A stretch of DNA of 16,119 nt from an uncultured Prevotella sp. (GCA_902495455.1 CABUXJ010000042.1:1-16119), one strand, 5' to 3'. Numbered from the stretch's first letter, positions 7,795 to 15,348 are shown. Made by a program: numbers and translations. Notes: generated from the sequence alone by a model not told the origin.

Positions 7795-7861
7795 CCTCCC
7801 ATCCCTCCCATATCTCTCATAACCTCCCATCCCTCCCATAGCCTCCCATAATCTCCCATAA
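7795..7861 (+). repeat. CCTCCCATA-type tandem repeat before the adenosyltransferase gene
   Basis: About seven units of 9-11 bases built on CCTCCCAT(A) fill the gap between the methyltransferase-like gene and the adenosyltransferase gene (for example CCTCCCATC, CCTCCCATAT, CCTCCCATAG). The strand is strongly pyrimidine-biased. No hairpin or promoter box was seen within it, so its role, if any, is unknown. Confidence 0.8.
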
Positions 7862-7880
7862 AAAACCACCTATCAACAAC

Positions 7881-8465
7881 ATGAAGATAACCAAAGTCTA
7901 CACCCGAACCGGCGACAAAGGCACGACAAGCCTTGTCGGCGGCATCCGCATCGGAAAGGCCGACATCCGGCTCGAAGCCTACGGCACCGTCGACGAACTC
8001 AACTCCCACCTCGGCCTCCTCGCCGCCCATCTCTCCGCCGGCGACAAAAACCTTCCTGACAGTGACGACCGCCGGACAATAGAGCAGATTCAGTCCATCC
8101 TCTTCAACATCGGCACCCACCTGGCCACCGACCTCTCCCGGACACCCCTCTACCCCTCCGCCCGTCTGCCCGAAGACGCCATCACCCGACTCGAAGACGA
8201 GATAGACCGCACGCTCGCAATGCTCCCCGAAGCCCAGGGTTTTGTCCTCCCCGGAGGCACCATTGCCGCCGCACAGGCCCACATCTGCCGCACCGTCTGC
8301 CGTCGCGCCGAACGCCGCGTCGTTGCACTTGCCGCCGAAGCCGAAGTAGGCCCGGAGATACAGACTTACCTGAACAGATTGTCCGACTATCTCTTCGTTT
8401 TAGCTAAAAAACTCAATTTTATGGCCGGAGAGTGTGAAAAAATATGGCATAATCCTTGTAAATAA
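7881..8465 (+). CDS. PduO-type cob(I)yrinate adenosyltransferase
   Basis: This 194-aa cytoplasmic enzyme transfers the 5'-deoxyadenosyl group of ATP to the cobalt of reduced corrinoid, giving adenosylcobalamin or its precursors. The family signatures are plain: the N-terminal ATP-binding motif TRTGDKGTTSLVGG (8-21), RLEAYGTVDELNSHLG (30-45), the central FVLPGG (121-126), and RTVCRRAERR (137-146), the arginine-rich helix that contacts ATP and corrinoid. Length and motif order are normal. The gene could serve cobalamin salvage or methylmalonyl-CoA mutase, but no other cobalamin gene is in the window. The promoter of the next gene overlaps its last codons. Confidence 0.95.
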   Translation: MKITKVYTRTGDKGTTSLVGGIRIGKADIRLEAYGTVDELNSHLGLLAAHLSAGDKNLPDSDDRRTIEQIQSILFNIGTHLATDLSRTPLYPSARLPEDAITRLEDEIDRTLAMLPEAQGFVLPGGTIAAAQAHICRTVCRRAERRVVALAAEAEVGPEIQTYLNRLSDYLFVLAKKLNFMAGECEKIWHNPCK

Positions 8466-8485
8466 GAATTATTTAGTTACTTTTG
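8456..8485 (+). promoter_or_regulatory. Bacteroidetes-type promoter of the 73-aa gene
   Basis: TACTTTTG (8478-8485) matches the Bacteroidetes -7 consensus TAnnTTTG exactly. TTG at 8456-8458 lies 19 bases upstream as a -33 half. Transcription would start near 8492, about 30 bases before the ATG at 8521. The -33 part lies inside the final codons of the adenosyltransferase gene, so the small gene has its own promoter. Confidence 0.7.
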
Positions 8486-8520
8486 CGCCAACATTGATAA
8501 CTGATTAAAACATAACGACT

Positions 8521-8742
8521 ATGTATTGGACACTCGAACTTGCTTCCAAACTGGAAGACGCACCCTGGCCCGCCACCAAAGACGAGCTGATAGACTACGC
8601 AACCCGCTCCGGCGCACCCCTCGAAGTACTGGAAAACCTGCAGGAAATCGAGGACGAAGGTGACGTCTACGAAAGTATAGAAGACATCTGGCCGGACTAT
8701 CCGACCAAAGAAGACTTCCTCTTCAACGAGGACGAGTATTGA
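8521..8742 (+). CDS. Small acidic DUF2795-like protein
   Basis: This 73-aa protein is strongly acidic, with no signal peptide or membrane segment, so it is probably cytoplasmic. It contains the short helical pattern WPATKDELIDYATRSGAPLEVLENLQEI (about 17-44), typical of DUF2795 proteins, and ends in an Asp/Glu-rich tail (PTKEDFLFNEDEY). From memory, near-identical proteins occur across Bacteroidales, which would imply a conserved housekeeping role, but no function is known to me. It is flanked by its own promoter and a strong terminator, so it forms a single-gene transcription unit. Confidence 0.85.
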   Translation: MYWTLELASKLEDAPWPATKDELIDYATRSGAPLEVLENLQEIEDEGDVYESIEDIWPDYPTKEDFLFNEDEY

Positions 8743-8780
8743 TCATTCATTCCGAAATCAACCATTCCGGAAATCCAGAT

Positions 8781-8815
8781 AATGAGGCTGACACCACCGT
8801 GTCAGCCTCATTTGC
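8781..8815 (+). terminator. Strong intrinsic terminator after the 73-aa gene
   Basis: TGAGGCTGACAC (8783-8794) pairs perfectly with GTGTCAGCCTCA (8799-8810) across a four-base loop CACC; two flanking A-T pairs extend the stem to 14 bp, and T residues follow (8811-8813, then GCTTT). It closes the short transcription unit. Confidence 0.9.
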
Positions 8816-8915
8816 TTTACACCTGACGACCGCCACGGACCGCCACGCCAATGCTTCCGGAGACGAAAAGAAGTACCACAGACACACGCCGCGGCGACGT
8901 ACCATGCAACTTATC

Positions 8916-8962
8916 TAATCCAAACTATTCCAATCTTTCGGAGATTGGAATAGTTTGGATTA
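8916..8962. repeat. Perfect 21-bp foldback
   Basis: The bases from 8916 (TAATCCAAACTATTCCAATC) pair perfectly with those ending at 8962; with the T8936-A8942 pair the stem is 21 bp, and the loop is TTCGG. It is AT-rich, unlike its surroundings, and has no T-run after it, so it is not a standard terminator. A palindromic repeat element or a protein-binding cruciform is more likely. Confidence 0.85.
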
Positions 8963-9157
8963 ATTCCGCACCTCCTCCATCCTCAATTTTCTCCATCCCA
9001 ATCGCAAAAAAGCCTTATCATTATCCGACGCCCCGAATGTCGCCGGAACATCATTATGTCCTGAAAATTCTGAATTTCGGCACTTTCAAAATTGAGACGC
9101 GGCCGTCGGGATTTTGCGTTTTCATGCCCGTTTCGCCGCCGAAAAAATCCCGCCGTC

Positions 9158-9268
9158 TTGCCGTAAGGCCCTCCCGGGGTTGCAACGGGGCCGCCGTTGC
9201 ATTGCAGCGGCAGCCCCGTTGAAGGACAACGGCGTGCTCGTTGCGATGCCGGGAGGGCCTTACGGCAA
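9158..9268. repeat. Nested two-stem foldback
   Basis: The outer stem is 20 bp and perfect: TTGCCGTAAGGCCCTCCCGG (9158-9177) with 9249-9268. An inner stem pairs 9183-9201 with 9203-9221 (17 of 19 positions) around a single-base loop. About 27 further bases lie between the inner and outer right arms. A diverged copy of the outer left arm is at 9498-9521. It looks like a compound palindromic repeat. Confidence 0.85.
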
Positions 9269-9361
9269 ACGTTTTTGGGCAAAAAACGGCGCTCAAAACT
9301 GCACACTTGTCTCTAAACAGGGGTTATCCGACTGACCGCCAGCACGTTACGGTTGCACGCT

Positions 9362-9416
9362 CAAAACTCGAGAATTTGAAAATAAAAACGCCGCGGTCCG
9401 AAATTCTCGAGTTTTG
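9362..9416. repeat. 16-bp foldback around a GC-rich loop
   Basis: CAAAACTCGAGAATTT (9362-9377) is the perfect reverse complement of 9401-9416. The loop of 23 bases is A-rich on the left and GC-rich on the right (GCCGCGGTCCG). Nothing marks it as a terminator. Confidence 0.8.
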
Positions 9417-9728
9417 CGATCACTTTGTCCGCTTTTTTCTGAATTTCGCCACATCCGCCCCTTTTTCCCGCCATTTTCCCCGTGTCAGCCCCCTGTTTTG
9501 CCACCCGTAAGGGCCTCCCGGCTTCCATATCACCCCTCCATATCCCCCACACCACGGCCGCCACGACCGGCCTTTTTCCCAACTACCCGATTTCGGACAA
9601 GCGGGGCGCGGGGCGGGATATTTATGTACAACAATCTGATATTAAACGCATTATACTCAACAAGCACCCATCAGATTTTTGCTTGTTTTTGGGACTTGTC
9701 CGAAATTTGTAGTGCATGGTAGAGGCAC

Positions 9729-9746
9729 GACCGCCTCCGTGCCAAC
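9729..9746 (+). repeat. Partial second copy of the left-end dispersed repeat
   Basis: GACCGCCTCCGTGCCAAC here matches positions 11-28 exactly. This copy is flanked by GGCACG at 9724-9729, which pairs with CGTGCC at 9738-9743, so it can fold on itself. It lies about 180 bases before the pectate lyase start codon. Confidence 0.6.
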
Positions 9747-9886
9747 CGTTTTTGTCGTTTTGCCGGATTATATGCAATGGCGGTTACATACAAACACAAG
9801 ACGGCGCTACAGGTCGCTCCCAACCCCACCATGTCGCTCCAAATGTTTTTTATACGTCGGGAATCAAAAATATCAGAGTTTTTGCG

Positions 9887-9894
9887 TAATTTTG
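9887..9894 (+). promoter_or_regulatory. Probable -7 box of the pectate lyase promoter
   Basis: TAATTTTG matches the Bacteroidetes TAnnTTTG -7 box exactly and lies 33 bases before the start codon at 9928. I see no good TTTG at the expected -33 distance, so the promoter may need an activator, which would suit a substrate-induced polysaccharide gene. Confidence 0.55.
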
Positions 9895-9927
9895 CGATTG
9901 GAATATATTATACTAACTAAAAACCAA

Positions 9928-12924
9928 ATGAATATGAAAAAACAGTTACTTACATGCCTGCTGGCCGCCGGCATGACGCTGACGGCCGGTGCCCAGCAGC
10001 TGGCCTTCCCCGGTGCCGAAGGCTTCGGGGCATACGCCAAGGGCGGTCGCGGCGGCACAGTGGTCCACGTCACCAACCTCAACGCCTCGGGAGCCGGTTC
10101 GCTGGCCGATGCCGTGAGCAAGCCCAACCGCATCGTCGTCTTCGACGTGGGCGGCGTGATAGACATCACGGGGGCCTCCATCACCGTGAGCAGCAACACC
10201 TATATAGCCGGCCAGACGGCTCCCGGCGAGGGTATAACGATCTATGGCGGACGCGTGATCTGCTCGGGAGCGTCGGATGTCATCATCCGCTACATACGCA
10301 TGCGCGGCGGTTCGGCCGTTGACAGCAAGAAGTGTACGCTCACGCTCGACAACTGCACCGACCTCATCCTCGACCACTGCTCCATCTCGTGGGGACCGTG
10401 GGACAACGTCCACATCGCCAACGCCAACAACATCACGTGGCAGAACTGCATCATCAGCGAGGGCATCCTGCCCCAGCGCTTCGGCGCCATCACCGACGGC
10501 ACGCGCAACTGGACCGTCAGCCACTGTCTCTGGGCCAACAACAAGAGCCGCAACCCGAAGATGAAGTGCTCCATACAGTATTACAACAACGTGTGCTACA
10601 ACTACGGCATGGGTGCTATCGGCGGTCACTCGGCTGCCGACAACTATCAAGACCTGATGAACAACTACTTCATCACCGGCCCGAGCAGCGGCTCGTCCAA
10701 CAAGTATTTCGACCAGTGGACCGAGACCGACCATCTCTACAGCACCGGAAACTATACCGACGGAAACAACGACGGCGTGCTCAACGGCACGCTCATCACC
10801 GACTACAACGGTGCGACGCCTATGCAGCAACCCAACCTGAAGTGCACGGCGCCGATGAATCTCGAGACGGCAGAGGAGGCCTACTACAGCGTGGTCGACC
10901 ATGTCGGCGCATCGATTGTGCGCGATGTCCACGACCGCCGCATCATCTCACAGCTGACGTCGCTCGGCACTGAGGGTGCCTTCATCGAGAGTGAGCAGGA
11001 CGTCGGCGGCATCGGCAATGTCTCCGGCGGCACCGCGCCGACAGACACCGACGGTGACGGCATGCCCGACGAGTGGGAGACAGCCAACGGAACGGACCCC
11101 AACGTCAACGACGCCATGAGCGACAGCGACGGCAACGGATACAGCAACATAGAGGACTACATCAACAGTCTCGCCAAAAAGGCCGACTATCTGATGTATC
11201 CCACCGGTGTCAAGGCCGTCGTGACCGACGGCACTACCTGTCATCTGACATGGACGCTCGAAGTGGAGGATGCCGACGCCGTGGTTCTGGAGAAGAGCGA
11301 GGACGGGCTGAAGTATGAAGTGGAAGCCACTCTCCCCGGCACAGCCGTTGAGACCACGCTCGAAGGCCTGGTGCCCAAAAAGGTCTACTACTTTCGTCTG
11401 AAGGTGGTCAAGGGCGACCGCGAGTCGCTCTATTCGGCCGTGGTCACCATCAACGATGAAGGCATGCGCGCCGGCGGCGGTGTGGCTCCCGGCACGACGG
11501 AGTTTGTTCCGGCCGAGGGCAAGCTCTACCGCATCATCAGCTATGCCACCAAAGCATACAACTCCGGCACGACACTGGCCGGTTCGGCTAAGTATCTGAC
11601 GATAACGTCGAAAGGCCTGCTCGGCTCCGTCGAGACATTCGAGTGGGACAATCCCGCCCTGCTTTGGGAGATAACGGCAGTCGAGGGCGGTGTGACCATG
11701 CGCAACCGCGGCACCGGAAAATGTTTCTCGCCGTCCAACAGCGACGTCGACGGGACGTCCAAGATTGTCGCCACTGACGATGCCGCCACGTTCACCATCA
11801 ACTACATCGGCGACCGCTCGTGCGCCCTGTCGGGTGTCGACGGCGACATATCCATGTACCGCATCAACAGCCCGTCCAACAAGGGCCAGCAGTTGCGCCC
11901 GAGAGACTTTCCCTCCGACTGGCTCTGGGGCAACGGAACGCTCGACCGCGCCGACATGATCTACACCTTCAGCGAGGTGGACGCCTCGATGGTCAAGCTC
12001 TTCCTCAGCGCCTTGCGCCGCTCGGTGGAAGAAGCCGAGGGCGCGGCCTCATCGGCACAGATCGGCAACAGGACGCTTTGCTATCCCGCTGCCTGTCTGG
12101 AAGCTCTCAACACGACGATAGCCTCAGCAAAGAAGTTCCTCACCGAAGCCGTCGACATCGAGGCCACACAGGAGCAGATCGACTCAGTGAAGGCCGAAGT
12201 GGATGCTGCGCTGAAGACATTCCGCTCGTCACAGATAATGACTCTCGCCGGCTATGACACCGACTACTATCACAACATCTACAGCTACGGAACCATCTCC
12301 AACTCGTCGGCCACCACAGCCGATGCGTCCATCCAGCGCCGCTATCTCGTGGCCATCCCCACGGCCGACGGAACGGCCGACTCGCTGATATTCCGTGTCG
12401 GACTGTCTGACGCCGACATCGACGCCGGCGGTATCGACGCCGTGAGCGAGCAGACAGAGGCAAAATGGGAGATTGCATACGGCGAGGACGGCAACGTCTA
12501 CTTCAAGAACGCCGCCACGCAGACATATCTTCAGATTGCCAATCTGCTGTCAGCCACACCGGCCACCGTCTATCCTTATTACGCCAAGCTGGACAACGGC
12601 AAAATCGCTTTCTATCTTGAGACGGCTCCCGACAACACCCGCTGCCTCAACGTGGGCACACCCAACGAGGCCGGCACGGAAGGCACGGTGAGCTTCGCCG
12701 GTCCTGCCGACCGCACACGTCTGCGCTGGGTTGTCAGTCCGATGGACGAGGAGGTGACCGATGGCATCAGCACCGTGGCCGGCACCAACGGCAAGATAAT
12801 GAAGCGCGAGACATTCACCGTCGAGGGCATGCGCGTCGAGACAGCTCCGCGCGGCAGCGTGGTGATAGAGCGCGTGACCTACTCGGACGGCTCTTGTGTC
12901 ACCGTGAAACGGATGATTAAATGA
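9928..12924 (+). CDS. Secreted multidomain pectate lyase (PL1-like), T9SS cargo
   Basis: This protein of 998 residues is a secreted enzyme predicted to cleave polygalacturonate by beta-elimination. The start is ATG 9928 (or 9934), which gives the signal peptide MKKQLLTCLLAAGMTLTAGA; an upstream in-frame extension to 9679 has no signal character. Residues about 25-365 form a right-handed beta-helix pectate lyase domain: FPGAEGFGAYAKGGRGG, RYIRMRGG, LDHCSISWG, and KSRNPKMK around the likely catalytic arginine. A calcium-binding segment follows (DTDGDGMPDEWE, 373-384; SDGNGYSN, 400-407), then a fibronectin type III domain (about 423-508), a ricin-like or lectin-like beta domain (about 528-685), a helical FIVAR-like segment (690-765), and a second beta domain (770-938). 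The last 50 residues (RETFTVEGMRV...RGSVVIERVTYSDG...VTVKRMIK) resemble a degenerate T9SS type A sorting domain. Confidence 0.88.
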   Translation: MNMKKQLLTCLLAAGMTLTAGAQQLAFPGAEGFGAYAKGGRGGTVVHVTNLNASGAGSLADAVSKPNRIVVFDVGGVIDITGASITVSSNTYIAGQTAPGEGITIYGGRVICSGASDVIIRYIRMRGGSAVDSKKCTLTLDNCTDLILDHCSISWGPWDNVHIANANNITWQNCIISEGILPQRFGAITDGTRNWTVSHCLWANNKSRNPKMKCSIQYYNNVCYNYGMGAIGGHSAADNYQDLMNNYFITGPSSGSSNKYFDQWTETDHLYSTGNYTDGNNDGVLNGTLITDYNGATPMQQPNLKCTAPMNLETAEEAYYSVVDHVGASIVRDVHDRRIISQLTSLGTEGAFIESEQDVGGIGNVSGGTAPTDTDGDGMPDEWETANGTDPNVNDAMSDSDGNGYSNIEDYINSLAKKADYLMYPTGVKAVVTDGTTCHLTWTLEVEDADAVVLEKSEDGLKYEVEATLPGTAVETTLEGLVPKKVYYFRLKVVKGDRESLYSAVVTINDEGMRAGGGVAPGTTEFVPAEGKLYRIISYATKAYNSGTTLAGSAKYLTITSKGLLGSVETFEWDNPALLWEITAVEGGVTMRNRGTGKCFSPSNSDVDGTSKIVATDDAATFTINYIGDRSCALSGVDGDISMYRINSPSNKGQQLRPRDFPSDWLWGNGTLDRADMIYTFSEVDASMVKLFLSALRRSVEEAEGAASSAQIGNRTLCYPAACLEALNTTIASAKKFLTEAVDIEATQEQIDSVKAEVDAALKTFRSSQIMTLAGYDTDYYHNIYSYGTISNSSATTADASIQRRYLVAIPTADGTADSLIFRVGLSDADIDAGGIDAVSEQTEAKWEIAYGEDGNVYFKNAATQTYLQIANLLSATPATVYPYYAKLDNGKIAFYLETAPDNTRCLNVGTPNEAGTEGTVSFAGPADRTRLRWVVSPMDEEVTDGISTVAGTNGKIMKRETFTVEGMRVETAPRGSVVIERVTYSDGSCVTVKRMIK

Positions 12925-12932
12925 AGAACTTA

Positions 12933-13183
12933 TTAACCTGCATTATTCATACTGTTCCGTTACGAAAGGGCTAAATGGCAGTACATCAGCGTGAGCGAAG
13001 CGATGACGATGCAGAATGTAGTAAATCCTACGTTCAACAAACAAGCGAGAGGAGAGTTGAGCTTGTTCCAGCTATCCCGAGCGAGAGGAGGGAAACAAAA
13101 CCAGAAAGGAGGAACGAGTATCGCGCTTTAGGTATCCCCTATTCGTCTTTGCAGTAGGGACGAGTATGAATAATGTAGGTTAA
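12933..13183. mobile_element. MITE-like element with 21-bp terminal inverted repeats
   Basis: The left end (12933-12953, beginning TTAACCTGCATTATTCATAC) and the right end (13163-13183) are reverse complements with a single mismatch, and both begin with TTAA. The 251-base unit starts 8 bases after the pectate lyase stop codon. It has no transposase. Inside are a hairpin (GAATGTAG/CTACGTTC, about 13013-13034) and repeated GAGCGA/GCGAGAGGAG motifs. If TTAA is a target-site duplication, this is a nonautonomous transposon relic; alternatively the whole unit is a structured RNA, as a T-run follows at 13192-13198. A 60-codon frame inside is probably not a gene. Confidence 0.55.
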
Positions 13184-13203
13184 GTTACACCTTTTTTTAT
13201 TGC

Positions 13204-13266
13204 TGTCCGGTAAATAATTTCTATGCCGTGGTTGACAATCTACCGTAGGGAAATATTTACCGGACA
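13204..13266. repeat. 13-bp inverted repeat pair
   Basis: TGTCCGGTAAATA (13204-13216) is the perfect reverse complement of 13254-13266, enclosing 37 bases. Past the perfect arms, ATTTC and GAAA can continue the pairing with a bulge. It lies between the MITE-like element and the 3' end of the regulator gene, and could be a small insertion relic or a bidirectional transcription stop. Confidence 0.6.
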
Positions 13267-13355
13267 ACTATAAAAACATAACGAGGCTGTTGCAAAACTG
13301 GGAAAGTCGAGAATGATCGGAACAAACTTTATCTCATTCCAAATGTCGTATGAGA

Positions 13356-14990
13356 CTAATTCTGGCACTCTGACCCCATAAAGATACCCTTTGTCCTCAT
13401 TCGGAGGACCCTCAGTGTGCCTGATTTGATATTCATGATACGACAAATCTCGTCATTGTCCTTTTGCATGTCCTGCAAAATAAGAAAGATTTTCCGATTG
13501 TCTGTCAGTCCGGCATAGCCGTCGCTGAGTCGTGCGACAAAATCCTTGTTGGTCGACACATAATATTCCGTGAAACACTTAGCGTCATCGCTACTCCATT
13601 TCGTGATGTTGCCACCGGAGCAGATTCCCTCATACAGCATCTTCCCTTTGATCAACATATAATTCATTCGGGATTCCATCTCTTTTTGAAGTGTATCCTG
13701 ACGTATTTCGATGGTCTTAATCTTCCGTTTCAGTTCCGCGATTTGTTTCTTCTTGTTGTCCTTGTCTGACGACAGCATTTCCACCTTTTTTACGAGTTTC
13801 GCCCGTTCTTCAATCAGATGGTCTATAATCCGCTTATGCTCCTCAACACCGTTTTTTGCTCTACGACGATAGACAACGACAAGTGTTCCACCAACAATGA
13901 GACCGCCACAGAGAAACAATATCAGCATTGTTGCCTTTCCGAGACTGCGTGACGACTCTTCTTTGATGGCACTCAACTCATATAGTTGTTGTATCTCCTT
14001 GACGCTATCCTCTCTTTCTTTTATGCTGAAACTATCGCGTAGAGTGATAATCCTTTTCGATAATGTTGCCACTTCATGCAATTCATTCATTTCTATTTTG
14101 AGTTCGAGAAGCCCCTGTAAAATACTTATTTTCTGACCGAGTTCGTTACTGAGATTAAATGCCATGCGAAAACAAGAGTCGGCAACAACGTATTTCTTCT
14201 CGTTGGCATAAATCGAAGCAATAACGTGATAGGCTATACTCGTAGGTTTGATATTTATGGACTTATGAGCATAAGTTTTTGCTTTTCTTACGTCAATGTA
14301 TTCGTAGTATGCTGCGACATTGGCAAAAGCAGTTGCATGGTTGTTTCGTGGAGTAGACTTTATAAGTGGAATATATTCTTTCATATAAATCAAGGAACTA
14401 TCCATCTTATCCAAATAACTGTATATAACGGACATATTTTCTAAATTCAATAAAATAAATTCACGGTTATGGGCTAATCGTGCATAAGTTAATGCCTTCT
14501 CAAAAAAAACTAATGCCTTTAAAAAGTCATCAGCCTTGCAATTACAGTTGCCTATGCTCATATATATTTTTGCTTTCAGAAAGTTGTCGTCTATATCTTT
14601 GGCCTCATGTTCTGCTTTCTTTAAAAAAGACATAGCGGCTTTGTCCTCACCTCTTTTGTACAACATTCGTCCTTTGAAATAATATGCTTGGGCTAACTTG
14701 TGCTTATCGTCTACATTTTCATAATAAGCAATGCTCTTGTCTATCATGGAGTCATTTTGTATAATAAGCCCTTGTCGGAAAATGATTTGAGTTTTGAGAA
14801 GGCGATAATATGCAAAGTCTTTACTATTATTTAATTCATTTAGTGCTATTCGGTTAAGTTCATTCCTCGCCGAATCGTCCATATCTTTATATAATAAGGT
14901 GTCAATGTGAGTCAGTCGATGATAACATTTCCCGTTGTCACAACCGACAACTATCATAGCCATAAACAGCACTATAAGTAAATATTTCAT
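13356..14990 (-). CDS. Membrane-anchored TPR protein with C-terminal helix-turn-helix
   Basis: This 544-aa protein looks like a one-piece membrane regulator of a type common in Bacteroidetes. Residues 1-17 form a lipoprotein-like signal ending in VVGC (Cys17). Tetratricopeptide helices follow from about 95 to 340 (AYYFKGRMLYKRGEDKAAMSF, IYMSIGNCNCKADDFLKALVFF, YHVIASIYANEKKYVVAD). A transmembrane helix spans about 353-374 (ATMLILFLCGGLIVGGTLVVVY), then a charged coiled coil (385-445), then a LuxR-like helix-turn-helix (about 494-536, LTDNRKIFLILQDMQKDND, IKSGTLRVLRMRTK). The TPR part is therefore predicted to be periplasmic and the DNA-binding end cytoplasmic. Its DNA is AT-richer than the T9SS or lyase genes. 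It diverges from the DUF3244-like gene, which it may control. The ligand is unknown. Confidence 0.8.
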   Translation of the reverse strand: MKYLLIVLFMAMIVVGCDNGKCYHRLTHIDTLLYKDMDDSARNELNRIALNELNNSKDFAYYRLLKTQIIFRQGLIIQNDSMIDKSIAYYENVDDKHKLAQAYYFKGRMLYKRGEDKAAMSFLKKAEHEAKDIDDNFLKAKIYMSIGNCNCKADDFLKALVFFEKALTYARLAHNREFILLNLENMSVIYSYLDKMDSSLIYMKEYIPLIKSTPRNNHATAFANVAAYYEYIDVRKAKTYAHKSINIKPTSIAYHVIASIYANEKKYVVADSCFRMAFNLSNELGQKISILQGLLELKIEMNELHEVATLSKRIITLRDSFSIKEREDSVKEIQQLYELSAIKEESSRSLGKATMLILFLCGGLIVGGTLVVVYRRRAKNGVEEHKRIIDHLIEERAKLVKKVEMLSSDKDNKKKQIAELKRKIKTIEIRQDTLQKEMESRMNYMLIKGKMLYEGICSGGNITKWSSDDAKCFTEYYVSTNKDFVARLSDGYAGLTDNRKIFLILQDMQKDNDEICRIMNIKSGTLRVLRMRTKGIFMGSECQN

Positions 14991-15015
14991 GTGACATGTT
15001 TCTTTATCCGCATTG

Positions 15016-15023
15016 CAAAGTTA
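15016..15023 (-). promoter_or_regulatory. Promoter -7 box of the TPR regulator
   Basis: Read on the - strand, this is TAACTTTG, an exact TAnnTTTG box 25 bases before the start codon (14990). At the -33 position lies CTTT within the palindrome CGCTTTTAAAGCG rather than a standard TTTG. Confidence 0.65.
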
Positions 15024-15035
15024 ATTCTTTTCTTT

Positions 15036-15048
15036 CGCTTTTAAAGCG
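15036..15048. promoter_or_regulatory. Palindrome at the -33 region of the regulator promoter
   Basis: CGCTTTTAAAGCG has perfect 6-base arms around one central base and overlaps where the -33 element of the - strand promoter should be. A protein bound here would affect transcription, so it is a candidate operator, possibly for the helix-turn-helix of the regulator itself. Confidence 0.4.
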
Positions 15049-15287
15049 TTTTGCCTTGATTTTTCCAAGGTCTGATGGTTTAAATGGACTATTTTTGTCA
15101 TTTTGACCGTATGCTTGATTATGTCAAAACGGCATGATAGACAACATCGAGAAGTTCAAAAAAAGTATCACTACGTCCTTTTTTCATGTAAGTTCTTCTT
15201 GTTGAGCGTTACAAATTCATGCTGAATTTTGCTATTAAAATCAGTTAAACATCTGAATTATAGGTAAATACAAAAATACAAAGTGAA

Positions 15288-15310
15288 ACGCTCTAAAAAT
15301 TTTAAATCGT
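15288..15310. promoter_or_regulatory. Imperfect palindrome upstream of the DUF3244-like promoter
   Basis: ACGCTCTAAAA (15288-15298) pairs with TTTTAAATCGT (15300-15310) at 9 of 11 positions around a single A. It lies 6 bases before the -33 TTTG of the + strand promoter and shares the CGCT...TTTAAA theme with the palindrome at 15036-15048. Confidence 0.35.
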
Positions 15311-15316
15311 CGAAAA

Positions 15317-15348
15317 TTTGTTTAATGAAAACTTTTTAAATAGTTTTG
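15317..15348 (+). promoter_or_regulatory. Bacteroidetes-type promoter of the DUF3244-like gene
   Basis: TTTG (15317-15320) and TAGTTTTG (15341-15348) match the -33 and -7 consensus with a 20-base spacer. Transcription would begin near 15355, about 20 bases before the ATG at 15375. It is the most complete promoter in the window. Confidence 0.8.

Larger units (their letters stand above)
8819..9927. other. Gene-free, foldback-rich intergenic region
   Basis: About 1.1 kb between the small acidic gene and the pectate lyase gene holds no convincing coding sequence. Short open frames exist on both strands, but they overlap the inverted repeats and lack a signal peptide, a domain or a plausible start site. 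It contains three large foldbacks (8916-8962, 9158-9268, 9362-9416), a diverged third copy of one arm (9498-9521), and a partial copy (9729-9746) of the repeat at the left end of the window. The motif GAATTTCGG occurs at 9072-9080 and again on the opposite strand at 9397-9405. The pectate lyase promoter is at its right end. Confidence 0.7.

Noticed and set aside
8851..9722. Several 70-120 codon open frames on both strands
   Set aside because: They run through the perfect inverted repeats, have no signal peptide or domain, and are unlike the neighbouring genes in codon use.
9679..9927. 83-codon N-terminal extension of the pectate lyase
   Set aside because: It reads through the -7 promoter box at 9887-9894 and the dispersed repeat, and it would bury the clear signal peptide starting at 9928.
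9946..10932. 328-codon open frame on the - strand
   Set aside because: Antisense to the pectate lyase catalytic domain; it shows only the Val/Ala/Gly/His-rich composition of a mirrored frame.
12975..13157. 60-codon open frame inside the MITE-like element
   Set aside because: Highly charged low-complexity translation with no family match I recognise; the terminal inverted repeats explain the region better.
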